DNA of 10,720 nt, taken from positions 1-10,720 of the forward strand of contig CAJXXJ010000070.1 in NCBI GenBank assembly GCA_913062745.1, read 5' to 3'. Under the pieces are notes generated by a model that was not told the origin of the DNA, did not search any database, and saw only the letters and a program-made list of their open reading frames with translations. This document shows positions 1 through 5,859 of the stretch, piece by piece (position 1 is the first letter of the stretch; each line of letters starts with the position of its first letter). Origin of the DNA: an uncultured Phaeodactylibacter sp. (GTDB taxonomy: Bacteria > Bacteroidota > Bacteroidia > Chitinophagales > Saprospiraceae). The position numbers and the translations under genes were made by a program.

Positions 1-1
1 C

Positions 2-988
2 TGGGCCCCTATCCCCTATTCTGCTTCAACGCTTGATAAAAACAACACCAATTATGTGGGGCCGGGAGAAGAGCAGGAAGTCCCCTCGGCACGGTTCCGG
101 CACTGGCTCGGGACGGATCAGCTGGGGCGGGATGTGGCAGCCGGTATGATTGCCGGCACACGTGTAGCGATGCTGGTCGGCATCATTGCGATGACGATTG
201 CTACGCTGATTGGCGTATTCCTGGGAGCTCTGGCCGGCTACTTTGGAGACGACCGTTTCCGGGTAAGCCGGGCGCGGCTGCTGCTCAACCTGCTGGCATT
301 GCCCCTTGCTTATTTTTATGCTTTTTCTGCCCGCGCATTTGCCCTGCAGGAAGGCAAGCTGGGCTGGCAGCTGGCGATCAGCCTCGGGGTTATGGCTTTG
401 GTCTTTGCATTATTCAATCTGCTGGTGCCCCTGCTGAAACGGCTCCCCTACTTTGCCCGCCCGCTGGCCGTGCCCTTCGACATTATTGTGATGCGGCTTA
501 TCGAAATCATGAACTCCATCCCCGGCCTGTTGCTCATACTCAGCATCGTGGCAATCATCGAGCAGCAGTCCATTTTTTACATTATGTTCATCATCGGGCT
601 GATCGGCTGGACAGGCATTGCCCGCTTTATACGGGCAGAGCTGTTGCGCATACGCAGGCTGGAGTACATTGAAGCAGCGCAGGCGCTCGGCTACAGCGAG
701 TGGCGGATTATACTGCGACACGCGGTGCCTAATGCACTAACGCCGGTGCTCATAACGGTGGCATTCGGCATTGCGAGCGCGATACTGCTGGAAGCGTTCC
801 TGTCTTTCCTGGGCATAGGGGTACCACCCGAACAAGTCACCTGGGGCTCTATGCTCAACTCGGCCCGCACTTATTTTTCTGCCTGGTGGCTGGCTATTTT
901 CCCTGGCCTGGCCATTTTCGTAACCGTTACCATATTCAACTTGCTGGGCGAGGGGCTTACCGATGCGCTGGACCCCCGGCGGAAATAA
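2..988 (+). CDS. ABC transporter permease, OppC/DppC type (5' end cut off)
   Basis: Inner-membrane permease subunit of a peptide/nickel-type ABC importer (binding-protein-dependent transport family). The reading frame is open to the left edge: 18 codons precede the GTG at 56, and they read like the usual periplasmic segment (PYSASTLD), so the true start and the first membrane helix lie outside the window. Counting from the GTG, the family block HWLGTDQLGRDV is at 16-27, a helix at 38-60, the cytoplasmic EAA loop that docks on the ATPase at about 203-226 (EYIEAAQALGYSEW, then RHAVPN), and the conserved C-terminal LDPR. Between the helix ending GYFG (61-64) and the next family block (VPFDIIVMRLIE, from 139) lie about 70 extra residues with two hydrophobic stretches (about 76-91 and 104-127). 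The substrate cannot be read from this subunit, and its partner subunits are outside the window. Confidence 0.93.
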   Translation, partial: WAPIPYSASTLDKNNTNYVGPGEEQEVPSARFRHWLGTDQLGRDVAAGMIAGTRVAMLVGIIAMTIATLIGVFLGALAGYFGDDRFRVSRARLLLNLLALPLAYFYAFSARAFALQEGKLGWQLAISLGVMALVFALFNLLVPLLKRLPYFARPLAVPFDIIVMRLIEIMNSIPGLLLILSIVAIIEQQSIFYIMFIIGLIGWTGIARFIRAELLRIRRLEYIEAAQALGYSEWRIILRHAVPNALTPVLITVAFGIASAILLEAFLSFLGIGVPPEQVTWGSMLNSARTYFSAWWLAIFPGLAIFVTVTIFNLLGEGLTDALDPRRK

Positions 989-1001
989 GAGAGCCGGGGG
1001 T
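972..1001 (+). terminator. Hairpin at the end of the permease gene
   Basis: A perfect 9-bp inverted repeat (972-980 pairs with 993-1001; core CCCCCGGC/GCCGGGGG) encloses the permease stop codon in a 12-base loop. There is no long T run after it, so it may be a weak or Rho-assisted terminator, or an mRNA 3'-end stabiliser. It sits between convergent genes. A second GC-rich palindrome (GCCCGGGC, 1005-1012) follows immediately and could compete for pairing. Confidence 0.5.
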
Positions 1002-1017
1002 TAAGCCCGGGCATTGA

Positions 1018-1224
1018 TCAATTCCTGCGATTCCGCTTTTTGTTAAACTTTTTGGGAAACAGCTGGGACTTGCCCCCTTTGGTGGGGAGCTCCCCGTTGC
1101 GCCCCGGTTTGACGTGGGCATCCTCGTTTGCCGGGCAGCCGACTTTGCGGTTGCAGGAGGAGGCAGAAGCGGCCGTCAGGAACACTGCCGTACAAAATGC
1201 AAGAAAGAGAAGAGGTTTACGCAT
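1018..1224 (-). CDS. Small basic lipoprotein, function unknown
   Basis: A 68-residue protein from the ATG at 1224. The N-terminus is a signal peptide (MRKPLLFLAFCTAVFL) ending in a lipobox-like ASSC, with Cys24 as the likely lipidated residue. The mature part is only about 45 residues. It starts CNRKVGCPANEDAH, with a second Cys at 30, and ends in a very basic tail (KKFNKKRNRRN). No acidic export signal follows the Cys, so it may face the periplasm (inference from the Bacteroidota lipoprotein export rule). Short lipoproteins with a KVGCPAN-like segment occur in Bacteroidota as far as I recall, but I know no function. This start was chosen because 28 further in-frame upstream codons cover the promoter and would bury the signal peptide. 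It converges with the permease gene, with 29 bases between them. Confidence 0.72.
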   Translation of the reverse strand: MRKPLLFLAFCTAVFLTAASASSCNRKVGCPANEDAHVKPGRNGELPTKGGKSQLFPKKFNKKRNRRN

Positions 1225-1248
1225 GGATAAGAATTTTATTTTGAATAC

Positions 1249-1268
1249 CCACTTAAAACAATAAGTGG
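1249..1268. repeat. 7-bp inverted repeat at the predicted lipoprotein transcript start
   Basis: CCACTTA (1249-1255) and TAAGTGG (1262-1268) are perfect inverted copies around a 6-base A-rich loop. The repeat lies just downstream of the predicted -7 element of the lipoprotein promoter, so it is either an operator or a 5'-end hairpin of the mRNA. No T run follows, so it is not an obvious attenuator. Confidence 0.45.
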
Positions 1269-1269
1269 A

Positions 1270-1300
1270 CAAATATAGATATGTTCGAAACAATAGCAAA
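1270..1300 (-). promoter_or_regulatory. Bacteroidota-type promoter of the small lipoprotein gene
   Basis: On the minus strand, TTTG (1300-1297) is followed after exactly 19 bases by TATATTTG (1277-1270), a full match to the Bacteroidota sigma-ABfr pattern TTTG-N19-TAnnTTTG. It predicts transcription starting near 1263 and a leader of about 40 bases before the ATG at 1224. This supports the short form of the lipoprotein. Confidence 0.7.
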
Positions 1301-1309
1301 ACGCTCAAA

Positions 1310-1377
1310 ACCCTTGAAAATTCTGGCTTCCCGGCATTTTTTTGCCTGGCAAAACTTGGTTTTCATACTTCAAGGGT
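1310..1377. repeat. 9-bp inverted repeat spanning the divergent promoter region
   Basis: ACCCTTGAA (1310-1318) and TTCAAGGGT (1369-1377) are perfect inverted copies about 50 bases apart. The right arm sits inside the spacer of the HU gene promoter; the left arm is about 10 bases upstream of the -33 box of the divergent lipoprotein promoter. Between the arms, an imperfect GC-rich hairpin (CCCGGCA ... TGCCTGG, around 1331-1349) surrounds a T run. The placement fits a regulator binding both arms, but this is inference. Confidence 0.4.
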
Positions 1378-1386
1378 ATAAATTTG
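1356..1386 (+). promoter_or_regulatory. Bacteroidota-type promoter of the HU gene
   Basis: TTG (1356-1358), a 20-base spacer, then TAAATTTG (1379-1386), a full TAnnTTTG match. It predicts transcription starting around 1393 and a leader of about 25 bases that is A/T-rich with no Shine-Dalgarno sequence, as is usual in this phylum. Confidence 0.7.
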
Positions 1387-1417
1387 CCGGACATTTAACT
1401 AATTAAAACATTCAGAA

Positions 1418-1693
1418 ATGAATAAGGGAGATCTTATCAACAAAATCGCCGAAAGCGCCAACCTGTCCAAAGCACAAGCTACTGATGCACTGAATGCAGT
1501 ACTCGACGGCATCACTGACTCACTGAAGGACGGCGACAAAGTAACGCTGATCGGCTTCGGCACATTCTCCGTTAGCCACCGCGAAGCTCGCAGTGGACGT
1601 AACCCTCAAACCGGTGAAACCATCCAAATCGCAGCTAAAAACGTTGTGAAATTCAAGCCCGGTAAAGAAATCTCTGACGCTGTTAACGCTTAA
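1418..1693 (+). CDS. hup: HU family DNA-binding protein
   Basis: A 91-residue protein of standard HU length, with no insertion or extension. HU bends and compacts DNA in the nucleoid as a dimer and assists replication, recombination and transcription. The N-terminal helices ([20 protein letters not shown]) form the dimer core; the conserved turn GFGTFSV is at 47-53; the DNA-gripping beta arm is at about 54-75 with the diagnostic [10 protein letters not shown] containing the intercalating Pro; the C-terminus has the usual VKFKPGKEI. The start is the only sensible ATG and lies about 25 bases after the predicted transcript start. The gene has its own promoter upstream and a strong terminator downstream, so it is probably monocistronic and highly expressed. 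Bacteroidota often carry several HU paralogues; this one is of the ordinary short type. Confidence 0.97.
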   Translation: MNKGDLINKIAESANLSKAQATDALNAVLDGITDSLKDGDKVTLIGFGTFSVSHREARSGRNPQTGETIQIAAKNVVKFKPGKEISDAVNA

Positions 1694-1739
1694 TTTGAAC
1701 AGCTGATATAAATGTACAGGCCTTTAGGGGCCAATCCTT

Positions 1740-1780
1740 AAAGGGCAATCTGGTCGACAGATTGCCCTTTTATCTTTTTT
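1740..1780 (+). terminator. Strong intrinsic terminator after the HU gene
   Basis: A perfect 13-bp stem (1740-1752 pairs with 1758-1770; AAAGGGCAATCTG and its complement) with a 5-base loop is followed by TATCTTTTTT. It lies 47 bases after the HU stop. The T run ends only 25 bases before the ATG of the next gene. Confidence 0.92.
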
Positions 1781-1805
1781 CCAACGCAACAACAAATTGC
1801 CCTAC

Positions 1806-2951
1806 ATGAAATTCGGAACCAAAGCTATACACGCCGGCGTTCACCCCGACCCCTCCACCGGAGCGGTGATGACGCCGATTTACCAAACTTCCACTTACGC
1901 ACAGTCTGCTCCCGGCGAGCATCAGGGCTACGAGTACGCCCGTACGCAAAACCCTACCCGCTCGGTGCTCGAAAAAAACCTGGCGGCACTGGAAAACGGC
2001 AAGCACGGCATTTGCTACGGCAGTGGCCTGGCCGCTATGGATGCCGTACTGCGCCTGCTCAGCCCGGGTGATGAGATTATCTCCACCAACGACCTCTACG
2101 GCGGCTCTTACCGGCTCATGACTGCCGTGTACGAACGCTACGGCATCAAGGCGCACTTTGCAGACCTCAAAAACCGCGAGCAAATCCAATCGCTCTGCAA
2201 CGAGAACACTAAGCTGCTTTGGGTGGAAACCCCTACCAACCCTATGCTGAATGTGGTGGATATAGAAGCCGTTTGCGGCATCGCAAAAGAGAAAGGGCTG
2301 ATCAGCTGTGTAGACAACACCTTTGCCTCCCCTTACCTGCAAAATCCACTGGACCTGGGTGCAGATATTGTGCTGCACTCCGCTACCAAGTACCTGGGCG
2401 GCCATTCCGATGTGGTGCTCGGCGCGCTGGCCACCAACTCTGATGAGCTGGCGGAGCGCTTTTCCTTTTTCCAAAATGCAGTAGGCGCAGTGCCCGGCCC
2501 TCAGGACTGCTTCCTCGTACTGAGGGGTATTAAAACCCTGCACCTGCGCGTGGAGCGGGCCTGCCAAAATGCCGAACGCATTGCAGAAGCACTGACCAAG
2601 AATGACAAAGTCGGCCATATCTACTACCCGGGCTTTAAAGGCCATCCCGGGCATGAGATCGCCAAAAAGCAGATGCGCCACTTTGGCGGCATGGTATCCT
2701 TTGACCTGAAAGCAGACAGCTTTGAAAATGCCAAACGGGTACTGAGCAATACAGAAGTATTTACGCTGGCCGAATCGCTGGGCGGCGTGGAGTCGCTGAT
2801 CGGGCACCCGGCTTCCATGACGCATGCCTCAATTCCGCGGGAGCAACGGCTCAAAGTAGGGCTGACGGACTCGCTCATCCGCCTGAGCGTAGGCGTGGAG
2901 GATGCGGATGACCTCATTGCAGACCTCGAGCAGGCCCTGCATCAGCTTTAA
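1806..2951 (+). CDS. PLP-dependent trans-sulfuration enzyme (cystathionine gamma-synthase / gamma-lyase)
   Basis: A 381-residue Cys/Met-metabolism PLP enzyme of full family length, cytoplasmic and normally a tetramer. Family members either make cystathionine from an activated homoserine and cysteine (methionine synthesis) or cleave cystathionine to cysteine. Visible signatures: the tetramer-interface segment with phosphate-binding residues [11 protein letters not shown] (42-52), CYGSGLAAM (70-78), the PLP-stacking Tyr in NDLYGGSY (Tyr98), VDNTFASP with the PLP-binding Asp (Asp170), the Schiff-base Lys in [12 protein letters not shown] (Lys195), and the carboxylate-binding Arg in IRLSVGVED (Arg359). 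The block [18 protein letters not shown] fits both synthase and lyase, so I do not choose between them. The ATG at 1806 is preferred over an in-frame TTG at 1797 because [11 protein letters not shown] is the normal family start. No clear promoter was found in the 25 bases between the HU terminator and the ATG. Confidence 0.95.
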   Translation: MKFGTKAIHAGVHPDPSTGAVMTPIYQTSTYAQSAPGEHQGYEYARTQNPTRSVLEKNLAALENGKHGICYGSGLAAMDAVLRLLSPGDEIISTNDLYGGSYRLMTAVYERYGIKAHFADLKNREQIQSLCNENTKLLWVETPTNPMLNVVDIEAVCGIAKEKGLISCVDNTFASPYLQNPLDLGADIVLHSATKYLGGHSDVVLGALATNSDELAERFSFFQNAVGAVPGPQDCFLVLRGIKTLHLRVERACQNAERIAEALTKNDKVGHIYYPGFKGHPGHEIAKKQMRHFGGMVSFDLKADSFENAKRVLSNTEVFTLAESLGGVESLIGHPASMTHASIPREQRLKVGLTDSLIRLSVGVEDADDLIADLEQALHQL

Positions 2952-2983
2952 CCATAAAACCTGCTCTTTTTTGTTGCCTGACC

Positions 2984-3014
2984 TTGCTTTAGAAAACATT
3001 TTGTTTTATTTTTG
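2984..3014 (+). promoter_or_regulatory. Bacteroidota-type promoter of the glucosaminidase-like gene
   Basis: TTG (2984-2986), a 20-base spacer, then TATTTTTG (3007-3014), a full TAnnTTTG match. Transcription would start near 3021, about 30 bases before the ATG at 3051. This argues against the upstream in-frame TTG at 3012, which would lie inside the promoter. Confidence 0.62.
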
Positions 3015-3041
3015 TTTCAATTCTTATTTTTTGAAACAAAA
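3010..3041. repeat. 11-bp perfect inverted repeat overlapping promoter and leader
   Basis: The arms 3010-3020 (TTTTGTTTCAA) and 3031-3041 (TTGAAACAAAA) pair perfectly around a 10-base A/T-rich centre. The left arm covers the end of the -7 element, and the predicted transcript start falls in the centre. The RNA would then contain only the right arm, so a DNA operator is more likely than an RNA hairpin if the promoter call is right. The alternative is a weak terminator for the upstream gene, although it is A/T-rich. Confidence 0.55.
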
Positions 3042-3050
3042 CCTGGCAGT

Positions 3051-3791
3051 ATGGGCATCGACAAAGAGCAGGTTATCGCTTACCTGCAACGCAACTGGTT
3101 CAAAATAGGCCTTGCCGCACTACTTCTGTTTGTAGTGTTTAAAAAGGACCTCAGCTTCAAGCTCAACCTCAACACTCCGGTACGCACGGAAGAACAAGCC
3201 CCTCCGCCACAGGAGCGCCCGGTCAAACGGGAGCGCTATACCGAGCTGGACAAGGAGCAGGCTGCTCAGATTACCGAAGTACCGGCCACGGAGCGCTTCG
3301 ACCTGGCTTCTGCTGCCCGCCCGAGGCGGCCGCTGACTGCACTTGAGCGGCTGCAGCAGATTAACGAAACTCAGGTTCGGGAGTACATCCAACGTTTTGA
3401 CCGGGTGGCGCAAAGTGAACAGAAAAAGTTTGGCATTCCGGCATCGGTGACGCTAGGGAATGCTCTTTTAAACAGCCTTGCAGGCACCGCTGCATGGTCC
3501 GCAGAGGGCCGCAACAACCACTTCCTGCTCCCCTGCACAGAGGATTGGAAGGGCGACAGCAAATCCTACGACGGGCGCTGCCTGCGGCAGTATGAAAATG
3601 CCTGGACGAGCTTCCGGGACCACAGCTTCTACCTGACCACGGGCCCGAATACCGTACTGCGGGAACTGGGTAAAGAGGACTACGAAGCCTGGGCGGCCGC
3701 ACTGCAGCAGCAGGGCTTTTCCAAAGAGCAGGACTACGCCCGTCAGTTGGTGAGCGTCATCAAAACGTACAAACTTTACGAGCTGCACTGA
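3051..3791 (+). CDS. Membrane-anchored glucosaminidase-like domain protein, probably without catalytic Glu
   Basis: A 246-residue protein with a short cytoplasmic N-terminus, one membrane helix (about 17-30, FKIGLAALLLFVVF), a charged and proline-rich linker (about 40-100), and a C-terminal domain (about 107-246) that resembles the GH73/FlgJ N-acetylglucosaminidase fold. Supporting motifs are FGIPASVTLGNALL, the family-typical NNHF (155-158), the Tyr-rich YENAWTSFRDHSFYL (181-195) and YARQLVSVIKTYKLYEL at the end. Active enzymes have a Glu in the helix just after the entry motif (pattern A-x-x-L-E-S-x-x-G); here the aligned stretch reads ALLNSLAG, with Asn141 where the Glu should be. I infer a peptidoglycan-binding or structural role instead of cleavage. 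The start follows from the promoter position. The gene converges with an SH3b-domain gene. Confidence 0.78.
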   Translation: MGIDKEQVIAYLQRNWFKIGLAALLLFVVFKKDLSFKLNLNTPVRTEEQAPPPQERPVKRERYTELDKEQAAQITEVPATERFDLASAARPRRPLTALERLQQINETQVREYIQRFDRVAQSEQKKFGIPASVTLGNALLNSLAGTAAWSAEGRNNHFLLPCTEDWKGDSKSYDGRCLRQYENAWTSFRDHSFYLTTGPNTVLRELGKEDYEAWAAALQQQGFSKEQDYARQLVSVIKTYKLYELH

Positions 3792-3796
3792 ACGCT

Positions 3797-3831
3797 AAGT
3801 GCCGGGTAGCCTTATGCGCTGCCCGGCACTT
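3797..3831. terminator. Hairpin between two convergent genes
   Basis: A stem of about 14 pairs (3797-3810 with 3818-3831, one G-U pair; core AAGTGCCGGG/CCCGGCACTT) starts 5 bases after the stop of the upstream gene and ends 2 bases before the stop codon of the opposing gene. Neither side has a clear T run. It is symmetrical enough to protect or end both transcripts. Confidence 0.65.
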
Positions 3832-3833
3832 CC

Positions 3834-4352
3834 TCAGTCTACCTCCACTCCTTTCAGCTCCCGCTTGTAAAAATCTACACAGGCACCGTATACCCAGCCT
3901 TCTTTGCCGCTTTCCGAGCGCACCTTTACCCAGGGCTCGTCCGCCACAATTTGGCCAAGATCAATTTGCTGCGTAGTATCCGTTACGTCTCCCAGGAAGA
4001 GCAGCTCGTCGTGCAGCTGCAGCCGTTCCAGTACCGTAAATTTCAGGCCGGGGCCGTTGCGCATGTTCAAGGCCGGGGTAATGACAAAAAGCGGGGTGAT
4101 GCGCTCGGCCGCCTCCCCCGGCAACTCTTTCTTTTGGGGCCGCACCACCGTATCGAGAGGCACGAAAGCCTGCTGCCGCGCTTTTTCCAGCGAATCGTAC
4201 CGGGCATCATCCTCCGCCTCCAGCGCGGCCTGCTCTTCGTAAGCCCGGCGCGTGGACGAACACTTCGATATGGACCATATCAGAAAAGCCAGGAACAACA
4301 GGCCGACAATAACGATCTCAATTTTAGGTAGTAAACCAGGCTGCTTGCTCAT
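3834..4352 (-). CDS. Single-pass membrane protein with SH3b-like domain
   Basis: A 172-residue protein. A short N-terminus is followed by a membrane helix (about 11-28, IEIVIVGLLFLAFLIW) and then a basic and acidic coiled-coil-like stretch (about 33-62, rich in Ala, Glu and Arg). The C-terminal region (about 87-165) fits a bacterial SH3 domain: ALNMRNGPGLKF is the typical first strand and turn (consensus LNVRSGPS), EPWVKVRS the middle strands, and GKEGWVYGACV the closing GWV strand. Such domains usually bind peptidoglycan or cell-wall peptides. With a single N-terminal anchor the domain is probably periplasmic, but orientation was not tested. No enzyme domain is attached. The start is the first ATG, directly downstream of a good -7 element. 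It faces the glucosaminidase-like gene; both are wall-oriented single-pass proteins, so a related job is possible but not shown. Confidence 0.8.
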   Translation of the reverse strand: MSKQPGLLPKIEIVIVGLLFLAFLIWSISKCSSTRRAYEEQAALEAEDDARYDSLEKARQQAFVPLDTVVRPQKKELPGEAAERITPLFVITPALNMRNGPGLKFTVLERLQLHDELLFLGDVTDTTQQIDLGQIVADEPWVKVRSESGKEGWVYGACVDFYKRELKGVEVD

Positions 4353-4372
4353 ATTTCAACATTTTGCTGCTA

Positions 4373-4400
4373 CAAATATAAAAGCCCCCTGATAATAGAA
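4373..4400 (-). promoter_or_regulatory. Probable promoter of the SH3b-domain gene
   Basis: On the minus strand TATATTTG (4380-4373) fully matches the TAnnTTTG element. The -33 box is poor: the nearest candidate is TTC at 4400-4398 with a short 17-base spacer. The leader would be only about 15 bases long. Confidence 0.5.
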
Positions 4401-4471
4401 CAGTAAATACCGCCCGGAGGCAGCCCCTGCCCCTGAATTCACTCCGCGCCAATGAATATTTGTACAAAAAA

Positions 4472-4504
4472 TTTGAATAATTCGGCGTTTTAAACGTATC
4501 TTTA
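4472..4504 (+). promoter_or_regulatory. Possible promoter upstream of dprA
   Basis: TTTG (4472-4475), a 21-base spacer, then TATCTTTA (4497-4504), one mismatch from TAnnTTTG. It implies a leader of about 100 bases before dprA. The rest of the 263-base gap 4353-4615 shows no RNA gene or convincing ORF, and I found no riboswitch-like structure in it. Confidence 0.35.
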
Positions 4505-4615
4505 TAGGGTATATGCCTGGCTGGATTTTTAAGTAACGCATTCCCTTATTCTACTGTACGACGACTCGCCCTTCCGCCGGGATACTTTCATAAACCGGAA
4601 CAAATTGCAAAGCTT

Positions 4616-5713
4616 ATGGAAGAATTGCTCTACCGAGTCGCTCTTACCTTTATCCCTAAAGTTGGTGCTGTCACTGCGCGCAATCTGATCAGCTACTGCG
4701 GCAGCGCTCAGGCTGTATTCGAAGCCAGGCGCAAGGAGCTGCTGCGCGTACCCGGTGTAGGCGAGCAGATTGCCAGCAATATTCTGGACAAGAGCGTTCT
4801 CGCTCAGGCCGAACAGGAACTTGCCTTTATGGAGCAGCAAGGCATCCGCCCGCTGTTCTATTTAGACAAAGATTATCCGGAGCGCCTCCGCCACCTGCCG
4901 GACAGCCCGCCGCTGATTTACTACAAAGGCCCGGCCAGCCTCAATGCCGAGCGTACCGTAGCCATCGTAGGCACCCGCCGCCCGAGCCCCCACGGTGTGC
5001 GCATTTGCGAAGAAATTGTGGAAGGGCTTCAGCCCTACGGCGTTACCATCATCAGCGGGCTGGCCTTTGGCATAGACGTAGCCGCCCACCGCTGTTGCCT
5101 GCAACTGGGCGTCCCGACGATCGGCTGCGTAGCGCACGGGCTGCAGCGCATCTATCCGCCCCAGCACAAGTCAGTGGCGCGGGAGATGATTGAACAGGGC
5201 GGCCTGCTTTCCGAATACCCCAGTCAGACTGAGCCCGACCGGGAGCGTTTCCCAATGCGCAACCGCATCATTGCCGGGCTCTGCGATGCCCTGATTGTGG
5301 TGGAAACTCAACGCAAAGGCGGGTCGATGATTAGTGCAGAAATGGCTAATAATTACCACAAAGATGTGTTTGCGGTGCCCGGGCGCATCAAGGACAAGTT
5401 TTCGGAAGGCTGCAACCTCCTGATTAAAAGCCACCGGGCCTCCCTGCTGGAGAGCGCTAATGACCTGGCCTACGTCATGCGCTGGGAAAAAGCCGGAGAA
5501 GAGCGCGCGGTACAGACGCAGTTGTTCGTAGAGCTTTCAGACCAGGAGCAGGAGCTTGTCGAGCTGCTGCGCGCCCATGAATCCATCAGCATAGACCAGC
5601 TGACCAACCTGCTCAAACGGCCCAACAGCGAACTGGCAGCCCTGCTGCTGGAGCTCGAGTTCAAAGGTATGGTGCGCTCTCTGCCCGGTAAGCAGTATAC
5701 TCTGATGCAGTGA
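4616..5713 (+). CDS. dprA: DNA-processing protein DprA
   Basis: A 365-residue cytoplasmic protein that binds incoming single-stranded DNA and loads RecA during natural transformation; it is also widespread in species not known to be competent. Three parts are visible. An N-terminal helix-hairpin-helix-like region (about 1-60) includes VPGVGEQIA. The Rossmann-like DprA core (about 75-290) has VGTRRPSPHG (118-127), SGLAFGIDVAAH (147-158), the signature RFPMRNRIIAGL (211-222) and KGGSMISA (234-241). A C-terminal winged-helix domain (about 305-365) ends GMVRSLPGKQYTL. Length and motifs are complete. The ATG at 4616 gives the normal family N-terminus. It stands alone here, without the topA neighbour common elsewhere and with no com genes in view, so competence cannot be judged from this window. 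Confidence 0.97.
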   Translation: MEELLYRVALTFIPKVGAVTARNLISYCGSAQAVFEARRKELLRVPGVGEQIASNILDKSVLAQAEQELAFMEQQGIRPLFYLDKDYPERLRHLPDSPPLIYYKGPASLNAERTVAIVGTRRPSPHGVRICEEIVEGLQPYGVTIISGLAFGIDVAAHRCCLQLGVPTIGCVAHGLQRIYPPQHKSVAREMIEQGGLLSEYPSQTEPDRERFPMRNRIIAGLCDALIVVETQRKGGSMISAEMANNYHKDVFAVPGRIKDKFSEGCNLLIKSHRASLLESANDLAYVMRWEKAGEERAVQTQLFVELSDQEQELVELLRAHESISIDQLTNLLKRPNSELAALLLELEFKGMVRSLPGKQYTLMQ

Positions 5714-5763
5714 GCTGACGCAACTTTAGTAAATTCGCGGCAGTTTATAAAGACAATGAAATG

Positions 5764-5784
5764 GCCCCCGGCAAATTCCGGGGC
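5764..5784 (+). terminator. Weak hairpin after dprA
   Basis: CCCCGG (5766-5771) and CCGGGG (5778-5783) form a 6-bp stem with a 6-base loop, extendable by one G-C pair across a bulged C. It lies about 50 bases after the dprA stop, with only a weak pyrimidine-rich tail. It could end dprA transcription or sit in the leader of the next gene. Confidence 0.35.
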
Positions 5785-5802
5785 TTATGCCCGTTCTATG
5801 TT

Positions 5803-5829
5803 GGCCATTTGAGTGCGTTCGGGCCATTT
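5803..5829 (+). repeat. 8-bp direct repeat upstream of the alkaline phosphatase gene
   Basis: GGCCATTT occurs at 5803-5810 and again at 5822-5829, 19 bases apart (just under two helical turns on the same face). It lies 30-57 bases upstream of the phosphatase ATG. The spacing would suit a dimeric activator, but an 8-bp repeat in GC-rich DNA can arise by chance. No convincing TAnnTTTG element was found in 5714-5859; the nearest are TATGTTGG (5797-5804) and TAAATTCG (about 5730), each with one mismatch. Confidence 0.3.
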
Positions 5830-5859
5830 TGCAATGCATACAACTACAAACCTGAATAC

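Noticed and set aside
1225..1308. Longer form of the small lipoprotein starting at 1308
   Set aside because: The extension would span a full promoter match and a stem-loop and place 28 residues before a clean signal peptide.
1770..2825. A 351-codon open frame antisense to the trans-sulfuration enzyme
   Set aside because: The enzyme on the plus strand has all family motifs. The antisense product has no coherent motif and would overlap the HU terminator.
3012..3050. TTG start for the glucosaminidase-like protein
   Set aside because: The TTG lies inside the -7 promoter element and the palindrome; the ATG at 3051 fits a normal leader.
4356..4541. A 61-codon minus-strand frame upstream of the SH3b gene
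   Set aside because: It overlaps the predicted promoter of the SH3b gene, has no recognisable signal or domain, and is of chance length.
5761..5859. N-terminal extension of the alkaline phosphatase to the ATG at 5761
   Set aside because: It would bury the signal peptide and lipobox 33 residues inside the protein, and the added segment contains a hairpin and looks non-coding.
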